Source of the DNA: Heterostelium multicystogenum
Lineage: Eukaryota; Evosea; Eumycetozoa; Acytosteliales; Acytosteliaceae
Assembly: GCA_003667245.1 (NCBI GenBank)
Contig: RCNN01000038.1
Coordinates: forward strand, 88,737-152,736
Length of the DNA stretch: 64,000 nt
Reading direction: 5' to 3'
Numbering within the stretch: the first letter of the stretch is position 1; each line of letters starts with the position of its first letter. Shown piece by piece: positions 1 through 11,464 of the stretch. The notes beneath the pieces were generated by a model. It worked only from the letters and a program-made list of their open reading frames with translations, did no database searches and was not told where the DNA came from. Made by a program: the position numbers and the translations under genes.

Positions 1-802
1 CAATACTTTTGTTTTCCTAGGTTAGCGATGACATGATTATCTTTGTCAATCAAAATAGATAGATAGTTACCAAAGAAGAATAAAAAGATGATAAAGAATA
101 TAGCAAATACAATAGTCGATATGATTGGTATTACACATTTTTTGGCTTGATCATCGTATGTGTTCCAAAATTGATTTGATGGCTTCTTTACATCAGATGC
201 GGCTATAATAAGAATTGCAATATGAAGTACAATCACTGGGATTGTAACCAAAATCGATCGCTTTATTACATAATAGTTTGGTTCATCTATATATAATGAA
301 CTTCTCTTAGGACTAAAGATTATTCTATTAGTAGATGATTACTGTGTTGATATGTATGGTATTATTCCAGTTTGCATACCTTGTTTTTGATCTAAGAATA
401 AATAGGAATACAACAAAAAACAAAGGTTCTGCACTGCCAACCGTGAAGAACAAATGTAAACTACAAACATATTTATAGTAACGTGGACTCGAACCGAATA
501 GTCCTCCATCTGAATACCACAGGAACTGATTTCCAAGTAGTAATGCAAGCTTTGATGATGATCATCATTACATTGAATAGTATTAATACTTGATCTTGTT
601 TCGGCATGAACATTGATTGATTCATTCTACTTACAATCCAAATGAATGCAGATCCACATATAATCGATCTAACAATCCAATATCTGTTGAATTCCAAGTG
701 TCGATATTTAGCTATAATATATATGACAGAGGCAAGAGCACACAGTACCAGTAGTGCAACGATAAACTCTATCCAACCCAATATCAGAATCCATCCTTCC
801 AT
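1..802 (-). CDS. Polytopic membrane protein, unidentified; C-terminus cut by window edge
   Basis: The ATG at 802 opens MEGWILILGW, followed at once by strongly hydrophobic stretches separated by short charged loops. At least five membrane segments can be read: two near the N-terminus, one in the first exon's centre, and two after the intron near 405-315. The intron starts GTATGC and ends TTTAG, and the reading resumes with SPKRSSLYIDEP and runs off the window at position 1. The frame changes by one base near 545-560, where the hydrophobic reading continues into NQFLWYSDGG; this fits the indel pattern seen across the window. I do not recognise the family. It lacks an obvious signal peptide and any motif I could tie to a transporter or receptor. 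It could be a seven-helix protein, but helix counting by eye is unreliable. Confidence 0.6.
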
Positions 803-1886
803 CGCTCCTTATTATCTGGAAAACAAGCTTGTTTTCCTTTCTTTCCTTTTACTTTTAAAAAATTAAGCAAACTTTAAATTTGTTTGCTTTGGTGTGGGGG
901 TTGTGTTTGTTGTAAATACAATATTGGCAAGGTACAGTTTGGTATGGTATTGTGTTGACTTTGTTTTTCTTTTGGTTTTTATTTTGATTTCCAATCTAAC
1001 TAAAGTTTATTCCACTACCTGCAAATATACTAACACTAAAATATATTATGTGTATATATAGAATCAAACACGTATTCAATTCTATTCTATTTGTTTCTAT
1101 TCTACTATTTTATTTGCTAAACTCTTCTATTCTTTAATACTAATGTACATATATAGTGGTAATAATACTATTTAATTAATAATAATAATATATATATAAA
1201 ATTAAAAAACACTTTTTAAATTTATAATTATAAGTATTATTTCTATTTCTATGAGTTGTTATTGTTGAATCTTAATAAGGCTTTGGAGTATTAAAATAAA
1301 AAAACAAAAATTAAACAACAGGTGAATGATTGCTTTATTTTCTTTCTTTATTTGAACACATCAAATAAATAAATGATAAATGATAATTTAAAAAAGCGTA
1401 CTGTAACAATCAATAAACACCGTTATTATTATTTTTGATCAAAATTTTAGTGTTGTTATTTTTATTTTTATTTTTTTTTCATACAAAAAAACTATGAACC
1501 ATAACCATTTTCATATAAAATAATGTAAATCTTTGCCGATTAGATTAAAAGGTAAAAATGTCATGGGAAATTATTTTTTGCCTAGTCTCTGATAACCCAT
1601 GTTGTGTCTTTTACATTTAAACGGTCTGTGGTCACAACAAAGAATGAGATCATATCCATTTTAAATATATTAAATTAAATATATATTGATGTCATGTTCA
1701 TTCTTATGAGTAACTAACATTTCAAGTCAGTCATGCTGAGTAGTAAAAGAAAAATGTCACAATGAATCAACTTAATTGCAAAAGTTAACTCTTTTTGAAC
1801 AAAATTTTGAAGAAAACACAACTGATATATGAAGATGGTAATATGATATATACTAGTATAAATTTATTTGAAGGTTTGGGTTGTGT
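803..1886. other. Intergenic, AT-rich, no gene seen
   Basis: About 1.1 kb of A/T-rich DNA between the 5' end of the membrane-protein gene and the 3' end of the kinase-like gene, both on the minus strand. It holds homopolymer A and T runs and AT dinucleotide stretches but no sustained open frame with coding character. A slightly richer patch at about 1560-1660 has no recognisable RNA signature. Confidence 0.6.
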
Positions 1887-2861
1887 TTAGAAGATATTTG
1901 CAGAGAAATTGGTCTCACCTGCAAAGAAATCGGTCATCTTTTTACAGAATACAGCCATTGGATGCTCTGGTGCCAGTTCTTTGAGTGCTTCACTACAGAA
2001 GCGTACATAGAGTTCACGACGGATAACAACCATTCTCTCAAGACGTGCTCTGTCTATTGGTCCTTCTATTGGTTCGTATCCCTCCAGGAGCCACTCGTGT
2101 ATTGTTTGGCACTTACTTTCTCGGGTGCTGCCCCCATGGTTGATCCATGTTGCTCAAGTGTCACTACACCCCAAATTGGTGCTGACAAGTCGTAGAGCAT
2201 GTATCCATTTTGCAACTGATCCCAATCAAAACATGCATTGCATCTTGACATCTGGCTGCCAGAAATAGTTGCTTGAGTTTACGTCACCATGAATTATACC
2301 AAAATGTTTTGGATCGGACTCCACTGCAAGGTCGCGTGGGTCTACGGGGTAGCTAGCCAAAATCGAGTTGTGGAGTGTCGACCAATGTCTGGCTTTCTTT
2401 GCGACATCTGGGTTCTCTTTAGCAAAGCTACGGGTCAGCTGGTGGAGTTTACCAAACCATTGGCCTAAGGCGACAACCATCTCTTTGTTGTGCATCCACT
2501 TCCAGTCTGTATATACAACGGGCTCACCCTTGGCGTGTTTGAACAAACAGATAACAATACATGGGTCTTCCATCAGGACAACAGCGTCTCCTGTAACATT
2601 GCTCTTGATAGCGGAACATACGTCGAGTCCCTTATTATCCAGATACTCAAGCAATCTGACCTCCAGTTCCGTTGGCTCAAACTCTAAGTTTTTTAGGATC
2701 TGGAGTGGCACGAAGGATATACTTTTCACCATCTTTTCCAGTGGCGGCATAAGTGTGATTCTGGCTGGACTTGAGGCAATCACCGACAGTGACACCCAAT
2801 GCATCGAAGCAGTAGATTTCAATTTATCTGAATCAATTGCAATTGTTTCAAAAAGAGTCAT
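1887..2861 (-). CDS. APH-family small-molecule kinase (phosphotransferase)
   Basis: The minus-strand reading from ATG 2861 has the hallmarks of the aminoglycoside phosphotransferase/choline kinase fold. The catalytic loop HGDVNSSNYFW has the H-x-D-x4-N pattern, and it is followed by the metal-binding FDWDQLQNGYMLYDLS. An N-lobe with KYILRATPDP and the hinge-like VVLMEDPCIVI precede it. The C-terminal part, in another frame, reads EWLLEGYEPIEGPIDRARLER and ends ETNFSANIF with a stop at 1887-1889. Joining the pieces needs frame changes near 2815, 2695, 2240 and 2120. Eukaryotic members phosphorylate small alcohols or amino compounds; the substrate here cannot be inferred. It is probably cytosolic, as no signal peptide is seen. 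The first 15 or so residues are uncertain because of the early frame change. Confidence 0.75.
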
Positions 2862-3342
2862 TTCTATTATTATTTTTAAATTATTAATCAACTATTATTT
2901 GTACTTGTTTTTACAAAATTTAAATGATTTGAATGTCAGTCTGTATCTGTTTAAATACCACTAAAGAGATGTGATTTTTTGTCCAAAGATAGCGAGATTC
3001 TGGAAAAACAATTCATTTTGTAAAATTAGGAAAATCAAAGGAATTGCATATGCAAAGGAGTTCATTGAAATTTTTGTTGATGTTCAAGTGTCATTTGACA
3101 TATTAATCATTATAAATATGTTCATATTCTTTATACTTTATTTATAAAATGTGTATGATTTAGACAGACATGAGTATCCCTATTGTGGTTGTTGATTGTT
3201 TTCTTTGGGTTATTACTTGATTCACACAACAGTGCGAGTTGGTAAATATAATATTATCTGATTGTTTTTCAATGTTTTTAATTACTATTAAATTTATTTA
3301 TATTGTTTATTTTTATTTTTTTGGGGGGGTTTATTCATTAAT
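2862..3342. other. Intergenic, no gene seen
   Basis: About 480 bp between the kinase-like gene and the phosducin-like gene, both minus strand, so it holds the promoter of the first and the 3' flank of the second. It contains a run of seven G at about 3324. No open frame or RNA signature is visible. Confidence 0.55.
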
Positions 3343-4243
3343 TTAATCGTCGGAGTAGTCATCATCTGAATCTTCAATACGTGCACGATTTGAGTTGAGT
3401 GATCTGGTGGTGATGTTGGTTTTCTTTGGTGTTCTTGGATCTTCTTTCATTTCAGTTTTGACAGCACCACATCTTGATAACCACCACTCGATGTCCTTGG
3501 CATTGACATGATCACCATACATCTTAGCGAGGGTAATCATTTGATTGACAATCAATACCATTAAAGTAAACCAAGATAGTTGGCAAGTTTCTGTCTGGAT
3601 AGTTGTGAATTGCTTCTTCCGATCTGATTCTAACAAACTTTGTTGCTTTATGTTTCTTGGCTAATTCCTTTAATATCTCATTAACTAACTGACATTGAGG
3701 AATACTATATGAATCATGTCAAATAGATAGGATTATGATTAATACCAAGCAAAATATACATATCTCATGCACAAGCATATCATAAGACATACCCATTCTT
3801 AAATAGCAGTACAACAACGAAATAACCAGAGGTTTCAGTTACTTCACTCTTGTAGGCTGGCTCTGAAATTTCATATAATTCACCGAATTTATTCTTCTCA
3901 GCCTCTGCTTTCAATTTGTGCTATTCTTTTTTGTCTATATTATCATTATATGTATGCAATTGTCATTGTTGTTGTTGATTAATAGGTTGATTCACCAAAC
4001 AGATCCAATATTAGAACTGTCATACCTTAATTTCTCCAATACTTGTTCATCTTCATCATCTTCCATCTCTTTCAAATCCTCTAGAGAAGCATTGTCGAGC
4101 TTCTCTTGTTTCTCTTTCTCATGAGCATATTGAGCGGCCTCTTGAATAAGATCGAACAACTCATCCTCTGTCAACTTTTTTGGTGGAGCTTCTTTGTTGC
4201 CCAGCTTGATTTGAATATCATCCCATTCTGTTTCACCTGACAT
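3343..4243 (-). CDS. phlp2: Phosducin-like protein, PDCL3/Plp2 type (thioredoxin-fold chaperonin cofactor)
   Basis: PDCL3/Plp2 proteins assist the CCT chaperonin in folding cytosolic clients such as actin and tubulin. The N-terminus reads MSGETEWDDIQIKLG, then a helical acidic stretch SLEDLKEMEDDEDEQVLE that closely resembles yeast Plp2. The middle has NKFGELYEI and the thioredoxin-fold part FVRIRSEEAIHNYPDRNLPTILVYFNG, matching the NYPDRNLPTI core of the family. The end is IEWWLSRCGAVKTEM followed by a Ser/Asp-rich acidic tail, as in the family. One intron lies at about 4028-3924 and another at about 3806-3710 (GTATGT to ATAG). A frame change near 3550 is needed. Family placement in the PDCL3 branch rather than TXNDC9 rests on the C-terminal helix and acidic tail. 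The start is the first ATG after a CTTT repeat. Confidence 0.85.
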
Positions 4244-4888
4244 CTTTCTTTCTTTCTTTCTTTACAACTTTAACAAATACAATACAATACAATATAACTT
4301 AATATAATCTAATAAGTTCTTAAAACAATGAAAAATCTAGAAAGTCATTTTATTTTTAAAAACTAGTTAGCTTAACACCACCTGTACCATTTTAAAATAC
4401 TAATTTTATTTTGAAATTTTCTAGTTATCTTTGTGGTATTTCTATCTGCCATCAAAGATAACTTCAGTTAACTAATAGTTATATAAACTATAACTGATGA
4501 ACATTAATAACATTAATATCACTAAAATCAAGATACATACTGTACTTTCACTCTCAATTATAATAAAGTGAAGTGAAGAATCAACCAAAGTAGATTAATT
4601 AAATTATAATTTACATATATTGTATATGTATATGTATATGTATATTGATATTGTAGACAATACAAGACAAGTCAAGTACTTGACTAAGACAATTGTTCAA
4701 ATAAATTAACTTTTCACAAGTGAGTGAATGAACTATCTGTTTTTTCTTAGAAAAACTTATTGAATCTATCTTTGTTGTTGTGTGTGTTTTCATTTTCATT
4801 TTGTGTGTGTTTAATTAAATATATTCATGTTATAACAAGTTTAGATCTTTAGATTAATATTAGATATATATAGCTGTTTTTTATTTAG
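4244..4888. promoter_or_regulatory. Divergent intergenic region between phlp2 and FIGNL1-like genes
   Basis: About 645 bp between two divergent starts. It contains a CTTT repeat next to the phlp2 start, several A/T runs, and four copies of a 6-bp TATATG unit at about 4621-4648. Both promoters must lie here, but no specific factor site can be assigned by eye. An open frame on the minus strand in this stretch is simple sequence and not a gene. Confidence 0.5.
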
Positions 4889-6950
4889 ATGGATTGGAAT
4901 AATAATAATGTTAATCATTATTTCGATATACAATGTAATACATTCTTGGGGTTGCACTACTTTCAGCAGAATCAACTCAAGTTGGACCGACTGATCAACC
5001 AAAGAGAACAAGCTGCCTCACTTGGTGCTTGTGACAGCAATAGCTATGGAAGTGGCACTCATGACTACACCGATGAGATTATATCGATGTTGATGATACA
5101 GGTCGATCATTTGCGGTGTTTGTTGGCCACTTGCGATATGAGAGACTGCTACAATCCACCCACTTCACAAACGATACCGATATCGAATATAATAAACACC
5201 AACCAGATCCAATTGAACAAAGACTCAATTAGAAATAATGTAAATAGGAATGTGACTAGATTAATGCTGAAGAAATACAATGCAATGCTCGATGCTGAAA
5301 TCATCAGGAAACAGGAGAAATCTCTCCAATCACTGAGTGTACAGCCTTTGATGTATTCAATAGAAAACAACTTTAGGTCATTTGATATCGATCAGGTTTC
5401 ACAAACACTGAGTGAGATCGATAGGCGGTTCAATGACAGACCGATCCCAACTCCAATGCCTCCCCAGCCACCACCACAGACACAACAGCCACAGCCACAA
5501 ACTCAGATACCGATTGTCACATCGGCTCCACAATCAATTAGAACATCATTCGGAAACGAAGATGAATCCAATAGATATCAAACCAAACAACAAACAAACA
5601 GAGCACCTCCTCTTTCAAAACCAACATTTACGACCCCGGCACAAAGTAAGGCCCCAACAAGCGGCACAAAGACACAGATAGATTTGGATGATGAAATGGA
5701 TACAACGCCTGAGAATGCATTTAAATCGGCGAAGGAGCAGTATATTTTTAGATCAGGAAGAAGAAAAATAAACTTAATGGTGGAAATGCGCCAAGAGAGC
5801 TGCGCCCAATGCACCGAAACCAAGTGCTGGCAAGGTGGCGATTGGAAAGAGAAAAGGCTTTATTTCACCCGTTAAAAGAGATGAGGAGGAGGAAGAACCG
5901 GTTGTAGAACAAACCCAAGAAGATTACAAAAGCAAAACCAACTACACAAGGAAGCGGTGGCTCAGGAGGAAGCAGTGCCGCTGCCAAGAATGACGAAACA
6001 AACCCTGGTGGAATTGATAATGTCAATGGAGTGCCACTAGATGACGAAAGATTGAGAAATGTTGAGCCAAGAATGTTGGAATTGATATGCAATGAAATCT
6101 TGGACAAAAAGCTTTCAGTGTCGTGGGACGATATCGCTGGCTTGGAAGGTGTCAAGAAGCAGATCAAAGAGTTGGCCACATATCCGTTGCTCAGACCCGA
6201 TATTTTTAAAGGTCTGCGTAATCCACCGAAAGGTCTCTTACTTTTTTGGTCCGCCCGGAACTGGTAAGACAATGATTGGACGTGCCATTGCGAGCGGTGT
6301 CAATGCTACTTTCTTCAGTATTTTCAGCAAGTTCACTCACCAGCAAGTGGATTGGTGACGGAGAGAAAATGGTGAGGGCACTTTTTGCTGTGGCCAGGTG
6401 CTATTTGCCGTCAGTTATCTTTATAGACGAAATCGATTCACTCTTGACACAGAGAACAGATGGAGAAAATGAAGCATCACGTAGAATAAAGACAGAGTTT
6501 TTGGTGCAGTGGGACGGTGTTGCGACTAACTCTGCCGATCGTATGTTGCTGGTAGGTGCTACTAATCGTCCAGAAGAACTGGATGAGGCGGCAAGACGTC
6601 GTTTGGTGAAGAGACTCTACATACCTCTGCCTGAAAAAATTGCTCGCTACCAACTAGTCAAGCAACTTCTCTCCACAGAAGATAAGGACATGTCTGAGGA
6701 GGACTACAACGAAGTGGCGGAGCTAACGGATGGATACTCTGGTTCTGACATGAAGGCTCTCTGTACTGAGGCTGCCATGATTCCCATCAGAGGAGACATT
6801 GATATTCTTAATGCAACCACTGACGCAATCCGACCAATTGCTCTCTGTGACTTCAAGGCTGCACTCTCATCAATGAAGCCCAGTGTTGCCCAAAGTGAAC
6901 TTAAAAACTATCTCGAATGGAATAAACAATTTGGAGGTGCAACCTCTTAA
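4889..6950 (+). CDS. fignl1: Fidgetin-like AAA ATPase (FIGNL1 type)
   Basis: FIGNL1 is a nuclear AAA ATPase that works with RAD51 in homologous recombination; fidgetins also sever microtubules. The N-terminal half (about 330 codons from ATG 4889) is poorly conserved and rich in Pro/Gln/Thr, with the FIGNL1 signature [10 protein letters not shown] near 5710-5740. The AAA core is unmistakable: [42 protein letters not shown], Walker A GPPGTGKT (6250-6275), [20 protein letters not shown], Walker [12 protein letters not shown], the sensor [17 protein letters not shown], and the C-terminal Vps4-like end EWNKQFGG. Extra T residues break the frame inside Walker A (about 6245) and in TFFSIS (about 6320); further shifts lie at about 5755 and 5930. 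Both are homopolymer cases and each removal restores the family sequence. Its 3' end faces ferrochelatase across 56 bp. Confidence 0.92.
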
Positions 6951-7006
6951 TCTAAATCACTCATTCATTTGTATAACGATATCAATAGAGGTGTAGTATC
7001 TATTTA

Positions 7007-8232
7007 TTAGTTTGTTGCTGGCTCAGCGATTGGGTTTCTAATAGTTCTACAATAATCACCAGTTTCATCTATACATCCTGGGCATTTGAGTTTATATTGA
7101 TTGCAATGTTGAATTGATTTTCCAGACTTCATGTGTTGGTGGACAATGTCGGCGAGTGCGGATATCAATTTGGGATCGTCATTTAGTGATTCGCTACGGA
7201 GGAGGATCTTCATTCCTTCTCCTTCGCTAAATGCTGAAGCTCAATGTCTATCTCGGAAAGTGTTTCAATGTGGTCAGATGTAAAGGCAATTGGAACTATA
7301 ATGGCATTTCTGCCGGCCTTGGCCAGTCTTTCAAATGGTGTCCGATGTCTTTGGAACAAGCCAGGGCAATGGCCCTACTTTTGACTGCCAGCACAGCATG
7401 TGTTGGGGTGCATTCTCACCACCGAGCTTGTTGATCACTGCAGCAACAGTTGCTGCGACTTCGTTTGAATATGGATCACCACGCTCGATTGTTTCTCATG
7501 GGCAGAGAGTGAGCACTGAACACGATGACAGGCTCAGTATTATCACCAATCTTGTTTGCTTCAACTTTGTAACGCTCCAAAGCAGCCTTGATTTTGCTGG
7601 CAACAGCATCGATGAATCCGTCATGTAAATGCCAACGATCGATAATCGACCACTGGAATGATTTCTCCATGCCTTTCGACTCGAGTGCTTTCCACAAGTT
7701 ATTCAAGCTGGATCCTGTTGTTGTGCACGAGAAGTGAGGATACTGAGTGAAGGCGATTGCACGTTCGACTCCGTCGCTCTTCATTGAGTCGAGTGCTTCA
7801 TCGATCAGAGGGTCGGCATAACGGAAGCCAATATAGAATTTATGGGGTGCTGTTGTCGGTGAGATACGATCAAGCTGCAAAGCCATAGCTGCACCCTGTT
7901 TCTCAGTCCACATACGGATCGGACTGCCACCGCCGATTGCTTCGTAAAGCTTTCTTACAGCAGGGGAACGTCGCTTAGCAATGAACTTACCAGCCCACTT
8001 TTGGAACGGTAATTTAAATATATCACGATCACTAAACAATCTAGTCAGGAATGGCTCAAACATCCTCTGGCTTAGCAGGACCACCAAGATTCAGCATGAC
8101 AATAGCTGTCTTTGGCTTAGCACTACTACTCGTGCACTATCATTGCTTTTATATCTAATCCAAGTTGTCGAACCAACAACAGACTTACTCAGTTTGATAT
8201 TGATTCTTTATGATGCTGAATGATTTTAACAT
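7007..8232 (-). CDS. hemH: Ferrochelatase, mitochondrial, with putative [2Fe-2S] cysteines
   Basis: Ferrochelatase inserts ferrous iron into protoporphyrin IX, the last step of heme synthesis, at the matrix side of the inner mitochondrial membrane. The best start is ATG 8232; its first ~35 residues (MLKSFSIIKN, then WIRYKS) are basic, hydroxylated and free of acidic residues, as in a mitochondrial presequence. The mature part begins AIVMLNLGGPAKPEDV. Catalytic and structural motifs are present: FIAKRRSPAV, GGGSPI, AIAFTQYPHFSC, GSSLNNLW and VFSAHSLPM with the catalytic His. The C-terminus holds CPGC and a third Cys eight residues on. With the Cys in HFSCTTTGSS this makes the four positions that bind the [2Fe-2S] cluster in animal enzymes. 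Frame changes occur near 8195, 8110, 8065, 7490 and 7220. It is divergent from the coproporphyrinogen oxidase gene. Confidence 0.92.
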
Positions 8233-8688
8233 TTCTATAATAATATATATCTGCTGAACTTCCTATCTTCCTGCTATCCTTCCTTCTTTGACTTAATATT
8301 AATACTAAATTAAATAAGAATGCAAATAAAAGATTTAAATCGAGTCAGTGCAATCCTGTGATTCACCCTTGAAAATAAATGCCAAATGAAATTTAAAACA
8401 TGATCGTAGTTGTAATCTTCGTTTTTGTGTGAAATTCATTGGTGTTCGATTTGGACCAGAATGCACAGAGGACAGACACATATGATGACACAATTTCGAC
8501 ATGAATGTTGTAGTTTTTATTTTTGTTGAAGCAACAATTATGAGGACAGATTTAGATTTTATAAATTTAAATGAGCGTTCAGCAGATTTCATTCACCTTC
8601 ATCGTTGTTATCAGCATCATCATTCATTCAATATTGCATTATTTCATATATCTCTCTGAAGAAAATAGATAATCCAGAGCCGATAGAA
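8233..8688. promoter_or_regulatory. Divergent intergenic region between two heme-synthesis genes
   Basis: The 456 bp between the ferrochelatase ATG (minus, 8232) and the coproporphyrinogen oxidase ATG (plus, 8689) must hold both promoters. The central part is richer in GC than most intergenic DNA here and contains an 85-codon ATG-initiated minus-strand frame (8335-8592) without coding character that I recognise. The upstream frame preceding 8689 is open to 8605, but homology of the enzyme starts after 8689. Confidence 0.55.
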
Positions 8689-9672
8689 ATGGACGACCAG
8701 ATTGTAAATGTGGAAGAGATCAAGAATGGTTTCAGAACTATTCAGGACAATATCTGTAACTACTTGGTAGAGCAAACCAAACAGGAATATCTCGAGGACC
8801 TCTGGGACTACCATAAAGGAAAGGGTGGAGGTATCACCCGTGTCTGGGAGGGTGAGAATCCAGAGGGCTTCTTTGTTGCCCCTGAATCAGAACGTAGATA
8901 CGATGTTTTGGAAAAGGGTGGTGTCAACTTCAGTTGCATTGAAGGTGATAACTTGCCATCAGCTGCTGCCACTCAGTTTAATATCTCCCCAACTACACCA
9001 TACGTTGCCACCGGTGTCAGTCTTGTGCTCCACTCCTATAGTCCACGTGTCCCAACTATCCACATGAATGTCCGTTACTTCCAGGCAGGCTCAACATGGT
9101 GGTTTGGTGGAGGAATCGATGTGACTCCCGTCTATCCCAACTTGAACCAAGTTATCAACTACCATCGTAAGCTCAAGGAAATCTGCGACCAATATGGATC
9201 CGAGGAAAACGGAACAACCTACGCAAAAGGAAAGGCAGAGTGCGACACCTATTTCCACTTGAAGCATCGTAATGAAACCAGAGGTGTAGGTGGATTGTTC
9301 TACGACCACATCAGAGGCGATAGCAGCGAGGCTGCCAAGCGCAAGGCATGGCGTTTCATCGAAGCCCTTGGACTGGCATTCGTCAGCCTATACAAGCCAT
9401 TCTTGGAGGAGAACATTTCCCTTCCATACACAGTGGAACAACGAGAGTTCCAATTATACCGTCGTTCACGTTACGTAGAATTCAACCTCCTTTTTGACCG
9501 TGGAACCAAGTTTGGTATTCAATCCGAAGGTCGTATCGAGTCGATCTTCATGTCACTACCAGCCGTTGCCAAATGGAAATACAACTACAAACCACAACCC
9601 AACACACCCGAGAGTGAGCTCACCGACTTCTTCCTAAAAGCTCAAGATTGGCTCTCAATGACCCAACAATAA
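8689..9672 (+). CDS. cpox: Oxygen-dependent coproporphyrinogen III oxidase
   Basis: This enzyme oxidatively decarboxylates coproporphyrinogen III to protoporphyrinogen IX, two steps before ferrochelatase. The frame is unbroken over 327 codons, about the length of the catalytic part of eukaryotic CPOX. Recognisable blocks are GGGITRVWEGE, FEKGGVNFS-like (LEKGGVNFSC), HMNVRYFQ, WWFGGGIDVTPVYP, YFHLKHRNETRGVGGLFYD, YVEFNLLFDRGTKFG and RIESIFMSLP. I chose the ATG at 8689 (MDDQIVNVEE) because the reading upstream, though open, is not conserved in character. With that start there is no mitochondrial presequence, which would suit a cytosolic enzyme as in yeast; the upstream ATG at 8605 would add 28 hydrophobic residues. 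This is one of few long genes in the window without any frame change. Confidence 0.95.
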   Translation: MDDQIVNVEEIKNGFRTIQDNICNYLVEQTKQEYLEDLWDYHKGKGGGITRVWEGENPEGFFVAPESERRYDVLEKGGVNFSCIEGDNLPSAAATQFNISPTTPYVATGVSLVLHSYSPRVPTIHMNVRYFQAGSTWWFGGGIDVTPVYPNLNQVINYHRKLKEICDQYGSEENGTTYAKGKAECDTYFHLKHRNETRGVGGLFYDHIRGDSSEAAKRKAWRFIEALGLAFVSLYKPFLEENISLPYTVEQREFQLYRRSRYVEFNLLFDRGTKFGIQSEGRIESIFMSLPAVAKWKYNYKPQPNTPESELTDFFLKAQDWLSMTQQ

Positions 9673-9945
9673 CACAACAACTTTGATACAATACTAATTC
9701 AATCAACCGATAGTAATCGATCTTATATGTATTATCAACAACAACAACATCATCATCATCATATATGTAAATTTAAATTTAAACAAATAATAAATATTTT
9801 TTTTTGAAAAAACGAATAAAGATGTATTTCTTATCTTTTTTGCAAACTTGCTGTGGGGCATTAGTTTTTTGGTGAGTTGTTAATGTAGGTTTTTTCAGTC
9901 GAAAGATATATTACCCAACTAGCTAGGAAAGGATTAGACACAGAG

Positions 9946-11464
9946 ATGTCAGGTGTAGTTGGCTGTACTACCGACGACGGTAATACCGTGCTAAACTCAA
10001 CTCCAAAGAGAGTATATCAAAAGAATTGTATAAGATGCAAAGAAGCAAAGCCAATTATTGTATTTAGAACCACTGATACCTTATGTTGGTAAGTAAACGT
10101 ACTTATAGATCGATCGATCGGTCTATCGATCGGCCGACGTAACTGTACTAATTCAATAGTTACTAGGCCATGCTATAGAGAGGTTGTAACCAAGAAATTC
10201 AAGAACAATATTAGTAAATCACGTTCTGATAAGCGTGAGTTGGAAACATTTGCTTTGTCACTGTCGGGTGGTCCATCTTCGATGGTTATGCTCGATTTGG
10301 TCGATCAATGTATAGGTGAGACTGTGAAGAGAGCAAAGATGTTTTTTAAAATACATGTCATCCATGTCGATCAGAGCATTCTCAGTGCTGCCAGTCCGTC
10401 TGTTGGCTCGGCTATTCGACAGCAATTGGAGGAAGTTTGTCGTCAGTACAAAATTCCCTCTCACTATTGTACCACTTGAGAATATCTACGGATCAAAAGA
10501 AGACAATCGCGAGCAACGAAAGAAACATCTGCTCGAAGTATTCCAGCAACTCGAATCGTCTACCTCCAAAGAGGATCTACTCGAACATTTCAGAGCACAA
10601 TTGATATATGAAACTGCACACAAACTTGGTTTAAAGAGAGTGCTTAATGGCAGCAGCTCGAACAGACTCGCTATTAGATTGTTGTCATCCACTTCCAAGG
10701 GTCGTGGCAACAGTGTACCTAATGAAACAAATCTTCTGGATTACCAACGCTCCATCACAATCTGTCACCCAATGAGAGACTTCCTCTTGAAAGAAATCGC
10801 TATCTATCATCGCTACATGAAATTCCAAGATCTAACTGTACCATCGAACCCATTCCACAGCATAAATCAACCATCAAACAAAGCATCAATCAATACACTG
10901 TGCGAAAGTAACTATTATTTAGCTAATTGCACTGATATGTAATTACAAAGTCACTAACAACCATTTTATTCTCATCTAGATTTCATCAATACATTACAAG
11001 ATATTTCAAGTCAAACCATACATACACTTCTAAGATCTGTCGATAAACTACACTCTCCTATTGCCGACGAGTCAATGTTTTGTTCAATCTGTTCATGTAG
11101 TTTGATAAAGTCAGAGATTGAATCATTAAAGAACTCTGTATCAAATGGCATCACTGAAACCGACAATACTAAAACATCATGCTGCTCAACAAACGATAAC
11201 CAATCCTCAACTTGCTGCTCAACAAATGACAACAAGTCATGCTGCTCCGGCAACAATAACAACAGTATCTTAAATTTACATACACTCTGCTATAGTTGTA
11301 GGAACTTGTTGGAGAAGAAATCGACAACACTGCCACTTCCACCATATATCAAAGAGAATGCAAAGACAATGCTACACAGCTACCAACTACGTAATGAAAT
11401 CAAAGATTTCCTTTTAAATGACGACGACGACAACGAAGATGGCAGCGATGATGACCACAACTAA
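9946..11464 (+). CDS. ctu2: Cytoplasmic tRNA 2-thiolation protein 2 (CTU2/NCS2)
   Basis: CTU2 pairs with CTU1 to thiolate the wobble uridine (to mcm5s2U) of Lys, Glu and Gln tRNAs, using sulfur relayed by URM1. Exon 1 starts MSGVVGCTTD and carries a zinc-finger-like CIRCKEAKP...CWPCY. The PP-loop-like SGGPSS follows, then LPLTIVPLENIYG-like, LGLKRVLNGSSSNRLAIRLL and CHPMRDFLLKEIAIY, all matching the human protein in order. The C-terminal part has paired cysteines CSIC and CYSC around a dictyostelid-specific insert with three CCS repeats, and ends in an Asp-rich tail. Introns lie at 10089-10166 and 10908-10979; both keep the frame exactly. One frame change at about 10460 is an extra C in a CCC run. 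The ferrochelatase/CPOX pair lies upstream; the FERM gene converges from 11564. Confidence 0.92.

Noticed and set aside
2066..2251. Separate small gene on the minus strand
   Set aside because: It is the C-lobe of the APH-type kinase after a one-base frame change, containing the DWDQ motif.
8335..8592. An 85-codon minus-strand frame between the heme genes
   Set aside because: It occupies the shared promoter, has no recognisable domain and has an odd composition. It could be real only if a transcript is found.
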